64,000 bases of DNA, from assembly GCA_903813345.2 (NCBI GenBank), contig CAIIXF020000008.1, forward strand, positions 18,396,822 through 18,460,821, read 5' to 3'. The DNA comes from Owenia fusiformis. Taxonomy: Eukaryota > Annelida > Polychaeta > Sabellida > Oweniidae. This document shows, in pieces, positions 24,157 to 36,400 of the stretch; positions within the stretch are counted from its first letter, which is position 1, and every line of letters begins with the position of its first letter. Both the position numbers and the translations under genes were made by a program. The notes below the pieces were generated by a model. That model searched no databases, was not told where the DNA came from, and was given only the letters and a program-made list of their open reading frames with translations.

Positions 24157-24647
24157 GGCAAATTTCAAATCAGGAAAATAAATCACCTGAATCCAAACTG
24201 AATTGGGCCCATTTTCTGAAAAATTGAAGCCTATAAAATGCCCATGCCCATGTTCCAATATAGTGGCACGATCGAGTGCCATGTGCTATGTTATTCCCAT
24301 ATATGTGTAAGCGCATCACGATCAGATAAAAAAAACTGTAGTTGCATTTCCTTCTTTCACAAATCAGCAGAGAATCTTGCTTCGAAAGACAGAGAGATGA
24401 GTATCAGAATGATGTATAGGGCAAATCTAAGAAACCACGCGGTGAATATAAAGTGTTGTAGAATGATGTAATTATGGGTCGCCATCTGTATTATTATTAA
24501 TTTGGGATACTGGGGATTTTTACCTTAAGACCGGTTGTCACGAGTCTTAAATTTCATTTTATTTGTGTTAAATTGTTGAATACTTTTGTGCTAACGTATC
24601 TAACAAGGCATTAACAATCCAAATGTCACCACCTGCCATTTGTTAGA

Positions 24648-24764
24648 GGTCGAACACAAAAACACAGAACGCCGAACTCAAACCGCCGAAACGTCCACAA
24701 AAAAAGTTAGAGACTATAACAATATGTCAGCACCACGTCTGGTGGTGACGTAAGAAGATTTTTA
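24648..24764. repeat. Dispersed repeat, copy 1
   Basis: AACACAGAACGCCGAACTC, then AAAGTTAGAGACTATA and TCTGGTGGTGACGTAA, match in the same order the block at 46022-46122 inside the thioesterase gene. The final motif also recurs at 62045-62140. This fits an old SINE-like family. Confidence 0.6.
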
Positions 24765-26760
24765 TCAAAAATTTACCTGTGTTTTTTCATTATCAAGCGT
24801 ACATATTCAGGTTACTGTGACATATCAAAAAAAATTGGGTTGTGCCAATGTGATTCAGTCGGCCAAATAATGCACGAAATTTACTTTCTAGACAGTAGGT
24901 CATATAATTGAATTGAATATACAACTCGAATCAACATCTCCCAGAATCTCAATAAAAACGAGACTTTAACGAGATTTCAAAGCTATATGGAAAAAGGACC
25001 ATTAGTGAAGTGTAAAAATACCCGAAGAGGACATGTTGTAGATTACACAACAAAATCAAATGAGCTAAAAATAACTATCAACTGATATAGATGAGCTTTG
25101 CTCAAGAGCATTCTCACAAAAAATCATCTGATTTAAATAAGGACTGGTGAGTCTCTGGTTATGATATAAAGCATAATTAATAATTATTAAAGTGAATTTA
25201 TCATCATTTTCCTTTCTGCTTTCAGATCAGGGGAATTCGATCCTATCGGGAATAAATTGATTAATGGGATATAACTCCAACATATCGCCAATGGGTTTCA
25301 AGGATCAACACCCTCAACGAACAAAGCATTAATACACAACAACTACGAGCACCAAACAAATGTATACATCTTCTGAAGAAAATAAAATAGACGCTCCAAA
25401 AGTGCAGTTACTTGATTAACTTTGACTAGGGTGCTCCAAATGAGAGTAGAGGGAATTGGAGTATTATTTACCGCCAAATCATAACATTTTCAACAATCAA
25501 GCTACACTAAATCGTTGTTTCACCTGAAGGAAAAGGTTCTAAGTAAATAGACAGTACACGATAAGAACATCCATCAAGAAAATATTGGCACGCTCAATTA
25601 GACTTAGGGCTCATCTATAACTGAGGAGACGTATGGAGAGAGGAAGCAATCAGAAAGAAAACATTAAACTTCTAGCCTGGCATTCATTCGATGTCAAAGT
25701 GGAAATCCTGATTGGTTGTAGCAATCAATAGATTGGATCATGAAATGTAATACCTGGGCTACTGATCGTGTCATTACGTACTTCACAGATCAGCAATAGA
25801 TCGGCAAGGGATAAGTCAAAAGACTACCGACAGAGGAGTTGCTACATCTGAGTTAGTTAGTAAGAGATCGTAAGCCTGAATGCAATCATCGCATTATTAG
25901 CCGCATAAGGAAGATCGATTGAAACAAGGTGGCGAACCTAATTAAAGCACAGTGACAAGACTGCAGCCCGGAGTGCATCCAGAATCAAAAGTTGAGAATA
26001 TCAAAATGACAAATGATCTCAAATCAAGGAAGGGAATCGAAGGCTTAATTCATGGATTTATAAAGTGTTTATAAGACGCTTAGCGTGGTGAAGTAGTAAT
26101 AAGGTGACCCATCAATCATTCTACTGGATATTGTAATGTCAAATTAAGCAGCATTTTGAAATATAGCAATTTAACAGCAATTTATTTGACATATCTAATT
26201 CCCTAATTATAGGTTTGAATGCAATACTCGCTTAGCGCTAAATCCATAGAGAGATGGCCAAGACAATACTGATTGCAAATCAAAGAATTCTTAGATAACT
26301 AGAACAGAAACATTAGAACATAAAAGTGAAAGAAATTGAAGTGAAAGAAATTATAACAATTCATATTGATCGGACTGAGAATCTAATATCACCTAGATGA
26401 CCTATATCGCTGATACATTAATTTGAATAATCCTGCGGGGAATATGCGATAAAACTACGAACAAACAGTTTTAGGCATTTAGGGATGCATGGGGCGTTTA
26501 CATATCACTTTGAGCACATCAGAGTAATAACGCTCGGAGTGTTACATGACTGTTTAGAGTTCCTAGGGAATACGTCGACCCAAGAGGGATCGTTTTAAAA
26601 CCTCCAGTAATTAGTTGCATGACAGTTGTGTTTAGAGGAGTAAATATGTTGATAAATGTCTTTAAGACTGATTCAATTATTGACAATTTCGAGTTGTCTC
26701 GATATCGGTTTTGTTAGTTGACGCAAGACAAGACACGAAGTGGCTGTCAGATGTAAATGG
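24765..26760. other. Intergenic upstream of the GPCR
   Basis: No supported gene. This stretch probably holds the receptor's upstream regulatory sequence, but no specific site beyond the TATA-like motif at 26781 can be defended. Confidence 0.4.
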
Positions 26761-26780
26761 CTTTAATGGACTTACCATTG

Positions 26781-26787
26781 TATAAAA
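26781..26787 (+). promoter_or_regulatory. TATA-like box of the GPCR gene
   Basis: TATAAAA lies 96 bp before the receptor ATG, leaving room for a short 5' leader of about 60-70 bases if the gene is not spliced upstream. Position and sequence are suggestive only. Confidence 0.4.
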
Positions 26788-26876
26788 CCGAACAAAATTA
26801 GGCTCGATATCATACCAGGAGAATATATCAGATTTATTATTGACAACTCTACAATTTGATTTACCGAACAATCAAG

Positions 26877-28049
26877 ATGGCCACGGATGCATTACCAGAG
26901 GAGACTGTTAACCTAGCGGCCACGTCCCGAATGATAGGGGTTAATTACACTAATGGTACAATATTAGATGACGGCCCCGGGCCCTCGAGACTTGCTACAG
27001 CTGTGGGAGCAGTAATCATACTGATCTTTCTAGTTGAGGGCATTCTAGGCAACCTATGGATTATGTTTGTGATATTACGCAAGAAAGAAATGAGAAACGT
27101 TATTAATATATTTATTGTCAGCTTATGCGTGAATGACTTGATGAACCTTTGCGTAAACCAGATTCTGTTTTTGTCATCCTATATTGCTCTGGAATGGGTG
27201 ACTGGCATGGCGGTGTGTGGTGTTGTACCAGAACTAAGCGTCGTCTTCACAGGTACTTCGCTATGGCATAGTGCGTTGATCGCCATACATAGGTACATCG
27301 TTGTTATACACAATGACGTCTATAACAGAATGCATATAAAACTTTATGTTGGATTTGTGCTTGTCATAACGAGAGTTCTACCATTTGCATTTAACATTCC
27401 AGCAATTATTACACCAATGGCTGGATACTCACCAAAACTTTTACGCTGTATACTTCTACCGCAGTACGCCACGAGAACAATGGCTATGATGGTGTGCTTG
27501 TTTATTGTTCCATGTCTAATAGTAATCTGTTGCTTCCTTGCCATATTTATATACGTCCATCGCTCAACATTACGCATTCAAAATGCAGGTTTCCGCCGTG
27601 AGATTCAAATCACTAAGATGTTTGGTTGTGTCTTCTTTACCATCCTTATTGGATATCTCCCATATGCGTTTATCCGTACTGGCGACCGGAACAACCAATT
27701 GAGCCCGGATGTTTATGTGATTGTATCGACATTGTATTCCGTGGCAACATGCCTCAGTCCGCTGATCTACGGCGCTATGAACCAGCAGATTCGACAGGCG
27801 TGTCAGGATTGCTCGACCTGTTCAAATTACGATAAAAAACGACGACATTCTGATCGCTATTTAGGAGAACAGACAGTAAGACTTACGAATGGCACCAAAG
27901 CTAGTATTGGGGATAAGTCAAGTTCAACAGACCACGCCGATCAACTTAAGGTCAATTGCTCAGATCGTGAAATGACATCGTCATATGCTGACGAGAATTG
28001 CCTGGTACATTCAAACAAATCAAATGGAAAGGGTCCAACCTTCGTGTAG
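26877..28049 (+). CDS. Class A (rhodopsin-like) orphan GPCR, single exon
   Basis: A 390-residue seven-transmembrane receptor at the plasma membrane. I chose the ATG at 26877 (AAGATGG, strong Kozak context); the open frame extends only to a TTG further upstream. N-glycosylation sites are at N23 and N26. Landmarks: GN at 58-59 (TM1), ND at 86-87 (TM2), C114 pairing with C191 (TM3/ECL2), HRY at 138-140 in place of DRY, P212 (TM5), GYLP at 259-262 in place of CWxP (TM6), and SPLIY at 294-298 in place of NPxxY (TM7). Cysteines 309, 312 and 315 after helix 8 could be palmitoylated, and a Ser/Thr-rich tail follows. The TM4 tryptophan is absent. The overall look is of the melatonin-receptor/moody-like orphan groups; the ligand is unknown. 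The receptor call is firm, the subfamily tentative. Confidence 0.93.
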   Translation: MATDALPEETVNLAATSRMIGVNYTNGTILDDGPGPSRLATAVGAVIILIFLVEGILGNLWIMFVILRKKEMRNVINIFIVSLCVNDLMNLCVNQILFLSSYIALEWVTGMAVCGVVPELSVVFTGTSLWHSALIAIHRYIVVIHNDVYNRMHIKLYVGFVLVITRVLPFAFNIPAIITPMAGYSPKLLRCILLPQYATRTMAMMVCLFIVPCLIVICCFLAIFIYVHRSTLRIQNAGFRREIQITKMFGCVFFTILIGYLPYAFIRTGDRNNQLSPDVYVIVSTLYSVATCLSPLIYGAMNQQIRQACQDCSTCSNYDKKRRHSDRYLGEQTVRLTNGTKASIGDKSSSTDHADQLKVNCSDREMTSSYADENCLVHSNKSNGKGPTFV

Positions 28050-28838
28050 ACATGAGCAAGCTATTAACTTTAAATTTATTAACAACAATTGAGGGCCCAT
28101 TACCGGAAACTTCAACAAACAGACAAAGTTAAGAATACCAACTTACATTTTTCTGTTACTATGACAACATTATATCCATGGTAACAACTAATTGAGGATT
28201 TCTTAACTTAATGGAGTTTATATTTATGACCCTTTGCATTGATAAAATCTGATAAAATCTGAAAATGCATGATCTGTGCTATACAACACATTGTCACTTA
28301 TCCGAGACAACTTGCGCTCTCATTCCAGAAACATTAGGTTTGACCGACAATGTGGTATCGTTGAACAAATAGCATCTAATCAGATAGCATCTTATACATT
28401 TAAATTACGAAATAATTAGAACGTTCAGATGACGATATCTTGCAGAAATACATATGGCCGGCGGGGCCTTGTGCCAAATGAGATAAATTATATTTTACCA
28501 ATTGTTTATAATTAATTGTTTTCGTGTCTAATACGATTGTGTTGCTTTGTTCAGTATAATCAAATTACAATTGGAAGCGATGTTGCAAAAATATGAATAG
28601 TTTACTATAAATACTGACTACTTCAACCGAAATGATTCAACAAATGTTTTCCATGTGCTAACGAGCTTTTTGAAAGAGTTCGTATATTTGTTTTTTGGAT
28701 GTGTCGTGGTAATTATGAGCTTTGGTTAACATGATTAACGTCTAAGTGATGTATAAAAGAACGCAATTTACAGCTTATGTCAACACAGAGATGATATATA
28801 CAATATGTATTATATGTTCATAAAATGGAAATATGTAC

Positions 28839-28844
28839 AATAAA
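28839..28844 (+). terminator. Candidate poly(A) signal of the GPCR gene
   Basis: AATAAA about 790 bp after the receptor stop in an AT-rich 3' region. A second AATAAA is at 28927-28932. Either could end the transcript. Confidence 0.4.
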
Positions 28845-28945
28845 CTATATACGCTTAAATTAATCATTGTGCGTTAATGTTTACCTCATTTTTCATTTCT
28901 TCATTTATGTATTAATATGAATGATTAATAAAGTTCCAGGTTTGT

Positions 28946-30055
28946 CAACTACAATCATCAAAGCATTCATGACTAGTCTACCATTGATCAAAATGGACAA
29001 TAGCAAAACCAGCATTAAAACTACAAATGGATCGTAAATTATCAACCAAGGACGCCCACCAACGCATGGTTGGTGTATATCATTAATTTATATCAGTTGA
29101 ATCTAAGCCAATCTGAATAAGGGCAGTTAGTTTTAAAAAATAACATCAAATATCCCTAATGAAATACCGTATTCTACCATTCTATAAATAGATTTCGATT
29201 TCTTATTTACTACATCATATTATTTTATTTCTCAAAAATTACGTCCAAGCAGTTTGAATGTTGTGTATTTGTTTACTTCGGTTTGTACTTTTTTGTTTCT
29301 CAAATGTTGCCCATTATGCCATCCCACACTAAATGTGAAATCTCAGAAAAGCCAGAAAAGCAATGAGTTCGACAGTGAGAGTACACCTGTTGGATATAGC
29401 TTAAAGATACACAATTGCTGCCATCTTTAAATGATATTGATCATCCCTCGTATCTGATCTGTCAGCTGGGAATCGAACGTGGTTCTTTAAAAGTGCATCT
29501 AAAGCAACTTGCAAATAACTCATATTGAAGCATAACCTTAATCCCCCCCCTTATATTGTCCATCTGCTAGTCACCGTTAAGTGTCCAGACTTCCTTTAAC
29601 AATCACAAATATAGATCATATTATTAGTCCCAAAGTATAAACGGCTGTGTCTATATCACAAATCGGAAATCCCACTTGGAAACAATAAAACCAATTGTCT
29701 ATTATTTCAGATAAATAAAGGTTTAGTTGTCTAAATATAGCACAGCATGAGAAATTATGGCTTTCTTATTTAAGTCTTTTATAGACTACTTTCTAGATTT
29801 GTGAGGCCGTCATCCATCGGATATAAAGAAACATCCATGAAACGTTTTGACAGTAAACGCGCGCGTAGATATACATGATGTTTAAGATGAGATTTTTGGA
29901 CAAAATACACTTTCTTGGAATACCAATCATGCCCCTTAAAGTTCAGTTCAAGATTTGTATACACATCTCTCGATATTGGAAATAAATAGCGCCGATGATT
30001 CGTCTACAAACGCTTTCTTGAGATTTTGGGACTCTTGTTTGAACCTGCGCGCAGA
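28946..30055. other. Intergenic, no gene seen
   Basis: AT-rich. A short hairpin (CACCAAC/GTTGGTG near 29048) and a C8 run near 29545 are the only visible structures. Confidence 0.45.
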
Positions 30056-30241
30056 GCCTAGTTATAAACAACGAAGACGAAGCTCTCTTTTAAGAAGTGA
30101 AGTCCAACGAATGTAAAGGGTAAGTCTAGTTATAAAGACGAAGCTCTCTTTTCAGAAGCGAAGTTGAATGAATGCAAAGGGTAAGTCTAGTTATGAAGAC
30201 GAAGCTCTCTTTTGAGAAGCGAAGTCGAATGAATGGAAAGA
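30056..30241 (+). repeat. ~61-bp tandem repeat, three copies
   Basis: Units at 30056, 30120 and 30181 share CTAGTTAT...GACGAAGCTCTCTTTT.AGAAG. In copies 2 and 3 the boundary reads AAAGG|GTAAGT, a consensus 5' splice site, so the unit may carry a duplicated donor. No coding frame supports an exon here. Confidence 0.75.
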
Positions 30242-30463
30242 GTACTTGTCTGCCGACCTTCCGGAAAGCTGATCAGAATGCAGCGACTGAGGGACGGGGT
30301 GCGACAAGAAAGATGCGAAAAAAGAAGAGAATGCGAATGCTCCTAAGTTAACAAACCCCCGATATCTGAACCACTTCTGTCGAACGTACTCTTCCCCTAC
30401 GATCATAAAATAATACCTGTATTGTTCATACATTTTCCAGGAAGTAGCCCATTGTGTTGATTG
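30242..30463. other. Intergenic, no feature seen
   Basis: No gene or repeat recognised. Confidence 0.4.
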
Positions 30464-30698
30464 TACAGGGTGTGAAATAAATATGTTCCATTGTCGTTAA
30501 CATCCACATACAGTAATGCTGCATACCTTTTTTGTCTGCATGATATCTGAATTGTTCTTTACCACATTAAAAGTAGACTCCATGGAGCAACTCCACAATT
30601 TCAGATGGCTAGCTCAACTAGATGCACTTAATTATGCACAAAAGTTTATACTTTTGAAATTAAGGGGGAGAATTAACATATTTATTTGACATTCTTTA
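30464..30698. mobile_element. Tc1/mariner-type MITE
   Basis: The left end TACAGGGTGTGAAATAAATATG and a decayed right end (GGGGGAG...CATATTTATTTGACATTC) match the termini of the shorter element at 51998-52135. TA flanks and the CAGGGTGT start are typical of IS630-Tc1-mariner derivatives. There is no coding sequence inside. Confidence 0.65.
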
Positions 30699-31676
30699 TA
30701 TCGTTATTCTTGGAATTGTTTTTCTAGTATTATCTCCTGTTCTATCTGCCAGTCTATCTCAAAAACAAGCAGATTTACATTTGGAGAAACTCATTCCATT
30801 AGTTTTATTGAAATATGATAATTGAAAGAGTTATGAATTATTCAAACATGCCACAGCAGGATGATTCAGCGCAATTAGCGACAGTATTGTCATGTAATAA
30901 TGCCACAGTAATCCATCTATTGTGTAATGTAAAGGAATAAACGTCTGGTAATTATGATTTTCCTATCAAAGGTTGGACAGCGTCAAACCATTACTACAAA
31001 ACACAATGCATTTTTATCAGCGTTTGATAGCATCTTCCGTAAAAACGATGTTATTAAAATAACTCATAAAAGAGATAATAGTTTACATTTGTAAATGTAA
31101 AAACAGGAAATATAGATATTATTATCAAGAACTCGACAATGTTATTCTGCAATTGAAATATATCAGATCAATTCTAAAGAAAAACAAGTTTTATCAATAT
31201 TTATTATATTCCTCATAAATATAATTAAAACTGACACACGGATTATTGGTCAGACAATACGAAAGAAAATATCTATTAAATTCCTCTACTGATAAAAATG
31301 TGACATCGTGAGAATTGTGGAATATCGATAGTTGATATCATCTTCTAAGTCTCCAATGAGTTTCAAAATCCAGAGATATGCACAGTAAAAAGAAAAGTAT
31401 CAGTCTTGACACTAGAGATTTCGTTCATAAGTGAAAATGTAACTTATGTTTATGCGTTCAGCTGATACGTTATAAGTATAAGTAAATTAAACTTTGGCGT
31501 TTCGCAACAAAGACGTACTTATATTTTGTCGGTCAATCATAATATCCTTTTCACCAAAAATTAATAACTTTCTTTGCTAATTTCCTCGCTTATAAATAAG
31601 GATTTCCGACTAATGCCTATGTCTAAACAATATAAGGATTCACTCATGTATCAGTGGGGAATCAAGAAATTAACAA
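30699..31676. other. Intergenic, no feature seen
   Basis: AT-rich sequence without supported features. Confidence 0.45.
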
Positions 31677-31902
31677 GGTGGGCCAAATTTTGAGTCTGTA
31701 AAACATTTCCCGCCCTATCGCGGAAAAGAATTTTAAGCACCTTAAACCAAAAATTGGGCCCAAATTTTGAAAAATTAGTACTAAGGCCCATTCTTTTGAT
31801 AAGTTGGCCAAAATAGGCCAAAAATATGCAAAAAAGGCCTATTTTTGAGGCCTTACAAATATTTTAGGGCCCAAAAAATAAAAAATAAAAACTGGGCCCA
31901 CC
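31677..31902. mobile_element. Fold-back element rich in GGCC motifs
   Basis: GGTGGGCC at the left end is matched by GGGCCCACC at the right. The interior repeats AATTGGGCCCAAATTTTG, GGCCAAAATAGGCC and AAGGCCTATTTTTGAGGCCTT palindromes. It is probably a degenerate MITE. Confidence 0.5.
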
Positions 31903-33219
31903 AAAGGGGGGCGGTCGTGCCCCATATAAGGGATCGAACTGTACGACAAATAATGAGCTATATCTACGTATAAACAAGCTTATACATGTTATACGTGAGT
32001 TACAAAATCTCTCAATTATGTCCAAGTTTGCTGTCATGATGTGTCTATGACACAAATTAATATATTTCATTCAAGTATACAGTCAAGTGTACAGTCAAGT
32101 ATAATCCGCTATATACGGATGAATCTGTTTGTTTGGACAAGTCAACATGAACCAGACACATTTAATCATGACACCGTATGAATGAGTTTCATAATTAATT
32201 TGATTTTTGCATGTCCTTGGTAGGGGCATTTGGGGTTACTGACAGTTCATCGTGTTTCTTTGACTAATACGATAAATTTATTCAATGCAATCAAGATGTG
32301 ATATAACAAAACATAGAACAGAGGCAGCAAATTTCATTGTATTAATCTGAATATCCTAGATGCGAGTAGAAATAATCTTGATTTACGTCATTAAAAAAAT
32401 ATTTGGAATCTACATGTAAAATTAGATCTAGAAATGTGGTTTTGCAAAGAGTTTATCAACTATGAAAATTTATTTTTCTTTGAAAATGTGACTTCTAGGT
32501 CGGGGAGATTCCCCATAGACCCCATGTAGTAAAACTACAAAAAGTTAAATATCTTTTCTTGTGTTGGGCAGATAATATTTTCTCTTACTGGACATATTTT
32601 AATTTCTATAACTATCACATACATAACCGTCATATGAAAAGTGAACAACTAAAATGATGAATATTCAAGTTTAAAGGAATTTTGTAATACTCTGCCATGT
32701 TATTTCCCCCGAATCAGGCACCTGGTGGCGAAACTGGTTACTACCTACTCGCATCTGAGTAATTCACCTCGTTGAAAGTGGTTACACAAATCCAAAAGGC
32801 AAATGTTAAAAATGTAAATACACAAGTTTTAAACAAACCAATAACAAACGAATGAACAAACAAAAGACAAGTTAAAACATTCAAACAACAAGAAGATAAA
32901 CAATCTACAGAAAAACAGAATTCAACAGAATTCAGAAATCAACTCTTACAACATGTCTGGTGTCAAAATCAGTAAAAAAAACACTTCTGGTTGTGAGAAG
33001 TGATAAGCGTGTTTACTGAAATGGTCTCCTCCGGGAAATGAGGGCAGATGTAGGGACGGACAGACGGATTATTGTACAGGGGTAAATGGGTTATTCTCAA
33101 AATAATTCTAATGTCTATATGTTGCTATTCATTTTTAAAAAAAAAGAAAAAACAAATGGCAAAATAACAGAAAAATTCAATCTAGATCATAAAATATAAC
33201 AAAAGAAATAATACCCATT
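31903..33219. other. Intergenic / probable 3' region of the thioesterase gene
   Basis: Low-complexity A-rich stretches (32810-32930) and a tripled TACAGTCAAGT (about 32080-32102). TTTATT at 32469-32474 reads AATAAA on the minus strand and could be the thioesterase poly(A) signal, though 840 bp from the stop. Confidence 0.35.
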
Positions 33220-33312
33220 CACTCGAACGAATGAACGGACGGAAAAACAAACGGACGATTGAGTGATGGCTTCTGTATATCCCTATGAACTACGTTGCTG
33301 GAATAATTACCT
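33220..33312 (+). mobile_element. Degenerate GGAC-tailed element end beside the thioesterase stop
   Basis: GAACGGACGG...AAACGGACGATTG is followed by TGTATATCCCTATGAACTACGTTGCTGGAATAAT, a diverged match to the element end at 9100-9170 (TATATCCCTCCGAACTTCGTTCGATGGGATAAT). It abuts the stop codon of the thioesterase terminal exon, so the 3' UTR would be largely transposon-derived. Confidence 0.45.
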
Positions 33313-33413
33313 TCAGGTAAGCGTAGTATGGAAGAAGTTGAGAATTCTCTGCCAAGAGTCCTCTTGTGCGACACTGTGCTCATGCACGCTGCCTCCCCAC
33401 ACACATGGACTAT
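33313..33413 (-). CDS. Thioesterase terminal exon 8
   Basis: After TTTGTGTTTCAG, the exon completes the His codon begun in exon 7 and encodes [20 protein letters not shown] followed by [12 protein letters not shown] and TGA. The WGG...H...AQEDSW pattern is the hallmark C-terminus of ACOT/BAAT proteins. Its first 47 bp are the template of the satellite. From the AQEDSW codons on, the sequence is unique to this copy. Confidence 0.93.
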
Positions 33414-36400
33414 CTGAAACACAAAGGGTTATCATATTGCTACACTATGCTCATGCACGCTGCCTCCCCACACACATGGACTATCTGAAACACAAAGGGT
33501 TATCATATTGCTACACTATGCTCATGCACGCTGCCTCCCCACACACATGTACTATCTGAAACACAAAGGGTTATTATATTGCTACACTATGCTCATGCAC
33601 GCTGCCTCCCCACACACATGGACTATCTGAAACACAAAGGGTTATCATATTGCTACACTATGCTCATGTACGCTGCCTCCCCACACACATCGTCTATCTG
33701 AAACACAAAGGGTTATTATATTGCTACACTATGCTCATGCACGCTGCCTCCCCACACACATGGACTATCTGAAACACAAAGGGTTATCATATTGCTACAC
33801 TATGCTCATGCATGCTGCCTCCCCACACACATGGACTATCTGAAACACAAAGGGTTATTATATTGCTACACTATGCTCATGCACGCTGCCTCCCCACACA
33901 CATGGACTATCTGAAACACAAAGGGTTATCATATTGCGACACTATGCTCATGCACGCTGCCTCCCCACACACATGGACTATCTGAAACACAAAGGGTTAT
34001 CATATTGCTACACTATGCTCATGCACGCTGCCTCCCAACACACATGGACTATCTGAAACAAAGGGTAATCATATTGCTACACTATGCTCATGCACGCTGC
34101 CTCCCCACACACATGGACTATCTGAAACACAAAGGGTTATCATATTGCTACACTATGCTCATGCACGCTGCCTCCCCACACACATGGACTATCTGAAACA
34201 CAAAGGGTTATCATATTGCTACACTATGCTCATGCACGCTGCCTCCCCACACACATGGACTATCTGAAACACAAAGGGTTATCATATTGCTACACTATGC
34301 TCATGCACGCTGCCTCCCCACACACATGGACTATCTGAAACACAAAGGGTAATCATATTGCTACAGAATGCTCATGCACGCTGCCTCCCCACACACATGG
34401 ACTATCTGAAACACAAAGGGTTATCATATTGCTACACTATGCTCATGCACGCTGCCTCCCCACCCACATGGACTATCTGAAACACAAAGGGTAATCATAT
34501 TGCTACAGAATGCTCATGCACGCTGCCTCCCCACACACATGGACTATCTGAAACACAAAGGGTTATCATATTGCTACACTATGCTCATGCACGCTGCCTC
34601 CCCACACACATGGACTATCTGAAACACAAAGGGTTATCATATTGCTACACTATGCTCATGCACGCTGCCTCCCCACACACATGGACTATCTGAAACACAA
34701 AGGGTAATCATATTGCTACAGAATGCTCATGCACGCTGCCTCCCCACACACATGGACTATCTGAAACACAAAGGGTTATCATATTGCTACACTATGCTCA
34801 TGTACGCTGCCTCCCCACACACATCGTCTATCTGAAATACAAAGGGTTATCATATTGCTACAGAATGCTCATGCACGCTGCCTCCCCACACACATGGACT
34901 ATCTGAAACACAAAGGGTTATCATATTGCTACACTATGCTCATGCACGCTGCCTCCCCACACACATGGACTATCTGAAACAGAAAGGGTAATCATATTGC
35001 TACAGAATGCTCATGCACGCTGCCTCCCCACACACATGGACTATCTGAAACACAAAGGGTTATCATATTGCTACACTATGCTCATGCACGCTGCCTCCCC
35101 GCCCACATGGACTATCTGAAACACAAAGGGTTATCATATTGCTACACTATGCTCATGCACGCTGCCTCCCCGCCCACATGGACTATCTGAAACACAAAGG
35201 GTTATCATATTGCTACACTATGCTCATGCACGCTGCCTCCCCGCCCACATGGACTATCTGAAACACAAAGGGTTATCATATTGCTACACTATGCTCATGC
35301 ACGCTGCCTCCCCACACACATGGACTATCTGAAACACAAAGGGTTATCATATTGCTACACTATGCTCATGCACGCACGCTGCCTCCCCACACACATGAAC
35401 TATCTGAAACAAAGGGTTATCATATTGCTACACTATGCTCATGCACGCTGCCTCCCCACACACATGGACTATCTGAAACACAAAGGGTAATCATATTGCT
35501 ACAGAATGCTCATGCACGCTGCCTCCCCACACACATGGACTATCTAAAACACAAAGGGTTATCATATTGCTACACTATGCTCATGCACGCTGCCTCCCCA
35601 CACACATGGACTATCTGAAACACAAAGGGTTATCATATTGCTACACTATGCTCATGCACGCTGCCTCCCCACACACATGGACTATCTGAAACACAAAGGG
35701 TTATCATATTGCGACACTATGCTCATGCACGCTGCCTCCCCACACACATGGACTATCTGAAACACAAAGGGTAATCATATTGCTACAGAATGCTCATGCA
35801 CGCTGCCTCCCCACACACATGGACTTTCTGAAATACAAAGGGTTATCATATTGCTACACTATGCTCGTGCACGCTGCCTCCCCACCCACATGGACTATCT
35901 GAAACACAAAGGGTTATCATATTGCTACAGAATGCTCATGCACGCTGCCTCCCCACACACATGGACTATCTGAAACACAAAGGGTTATCATATTGCTACA
36001 CTATGCTCATGCACGCTGCCTCCCCACACACATGGACTATCTGAAACACAAAGGGTAATCATATTGCTACAGAATGCTCATGCACGCTGCCTCCCCACAC
36101 ACATCGTCTATCTGAAACACAAAGGGTTATTATATTGCTACACTATGCTCATGCACGCTGCCTCCCCACACACATGGACTATCTGAAACACAAAGGGTTA
36201 TCATATTGCTACACTATGCTCATGCACGCTGCCTCCCCACCCACATGGACTATCTGAAACACAAAGGGTTATCATATTGCTACAGAATGCTCATGCACGC
36301 TGCCTCCCCACATACATGGACTATCTGAAACACAAAGGGTTATCATATTGCTACACTATGCTCATGCATGCTGCCTGCCAACACATATGGATTATCTGAA

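Noticed and set aside
26856-26876. Upstream extension of the GPCR to a TTG start
   Set aside because: TTG is an unlikely eukaryotic start; the ATG at 26877 has an A at -3 and G at +4.
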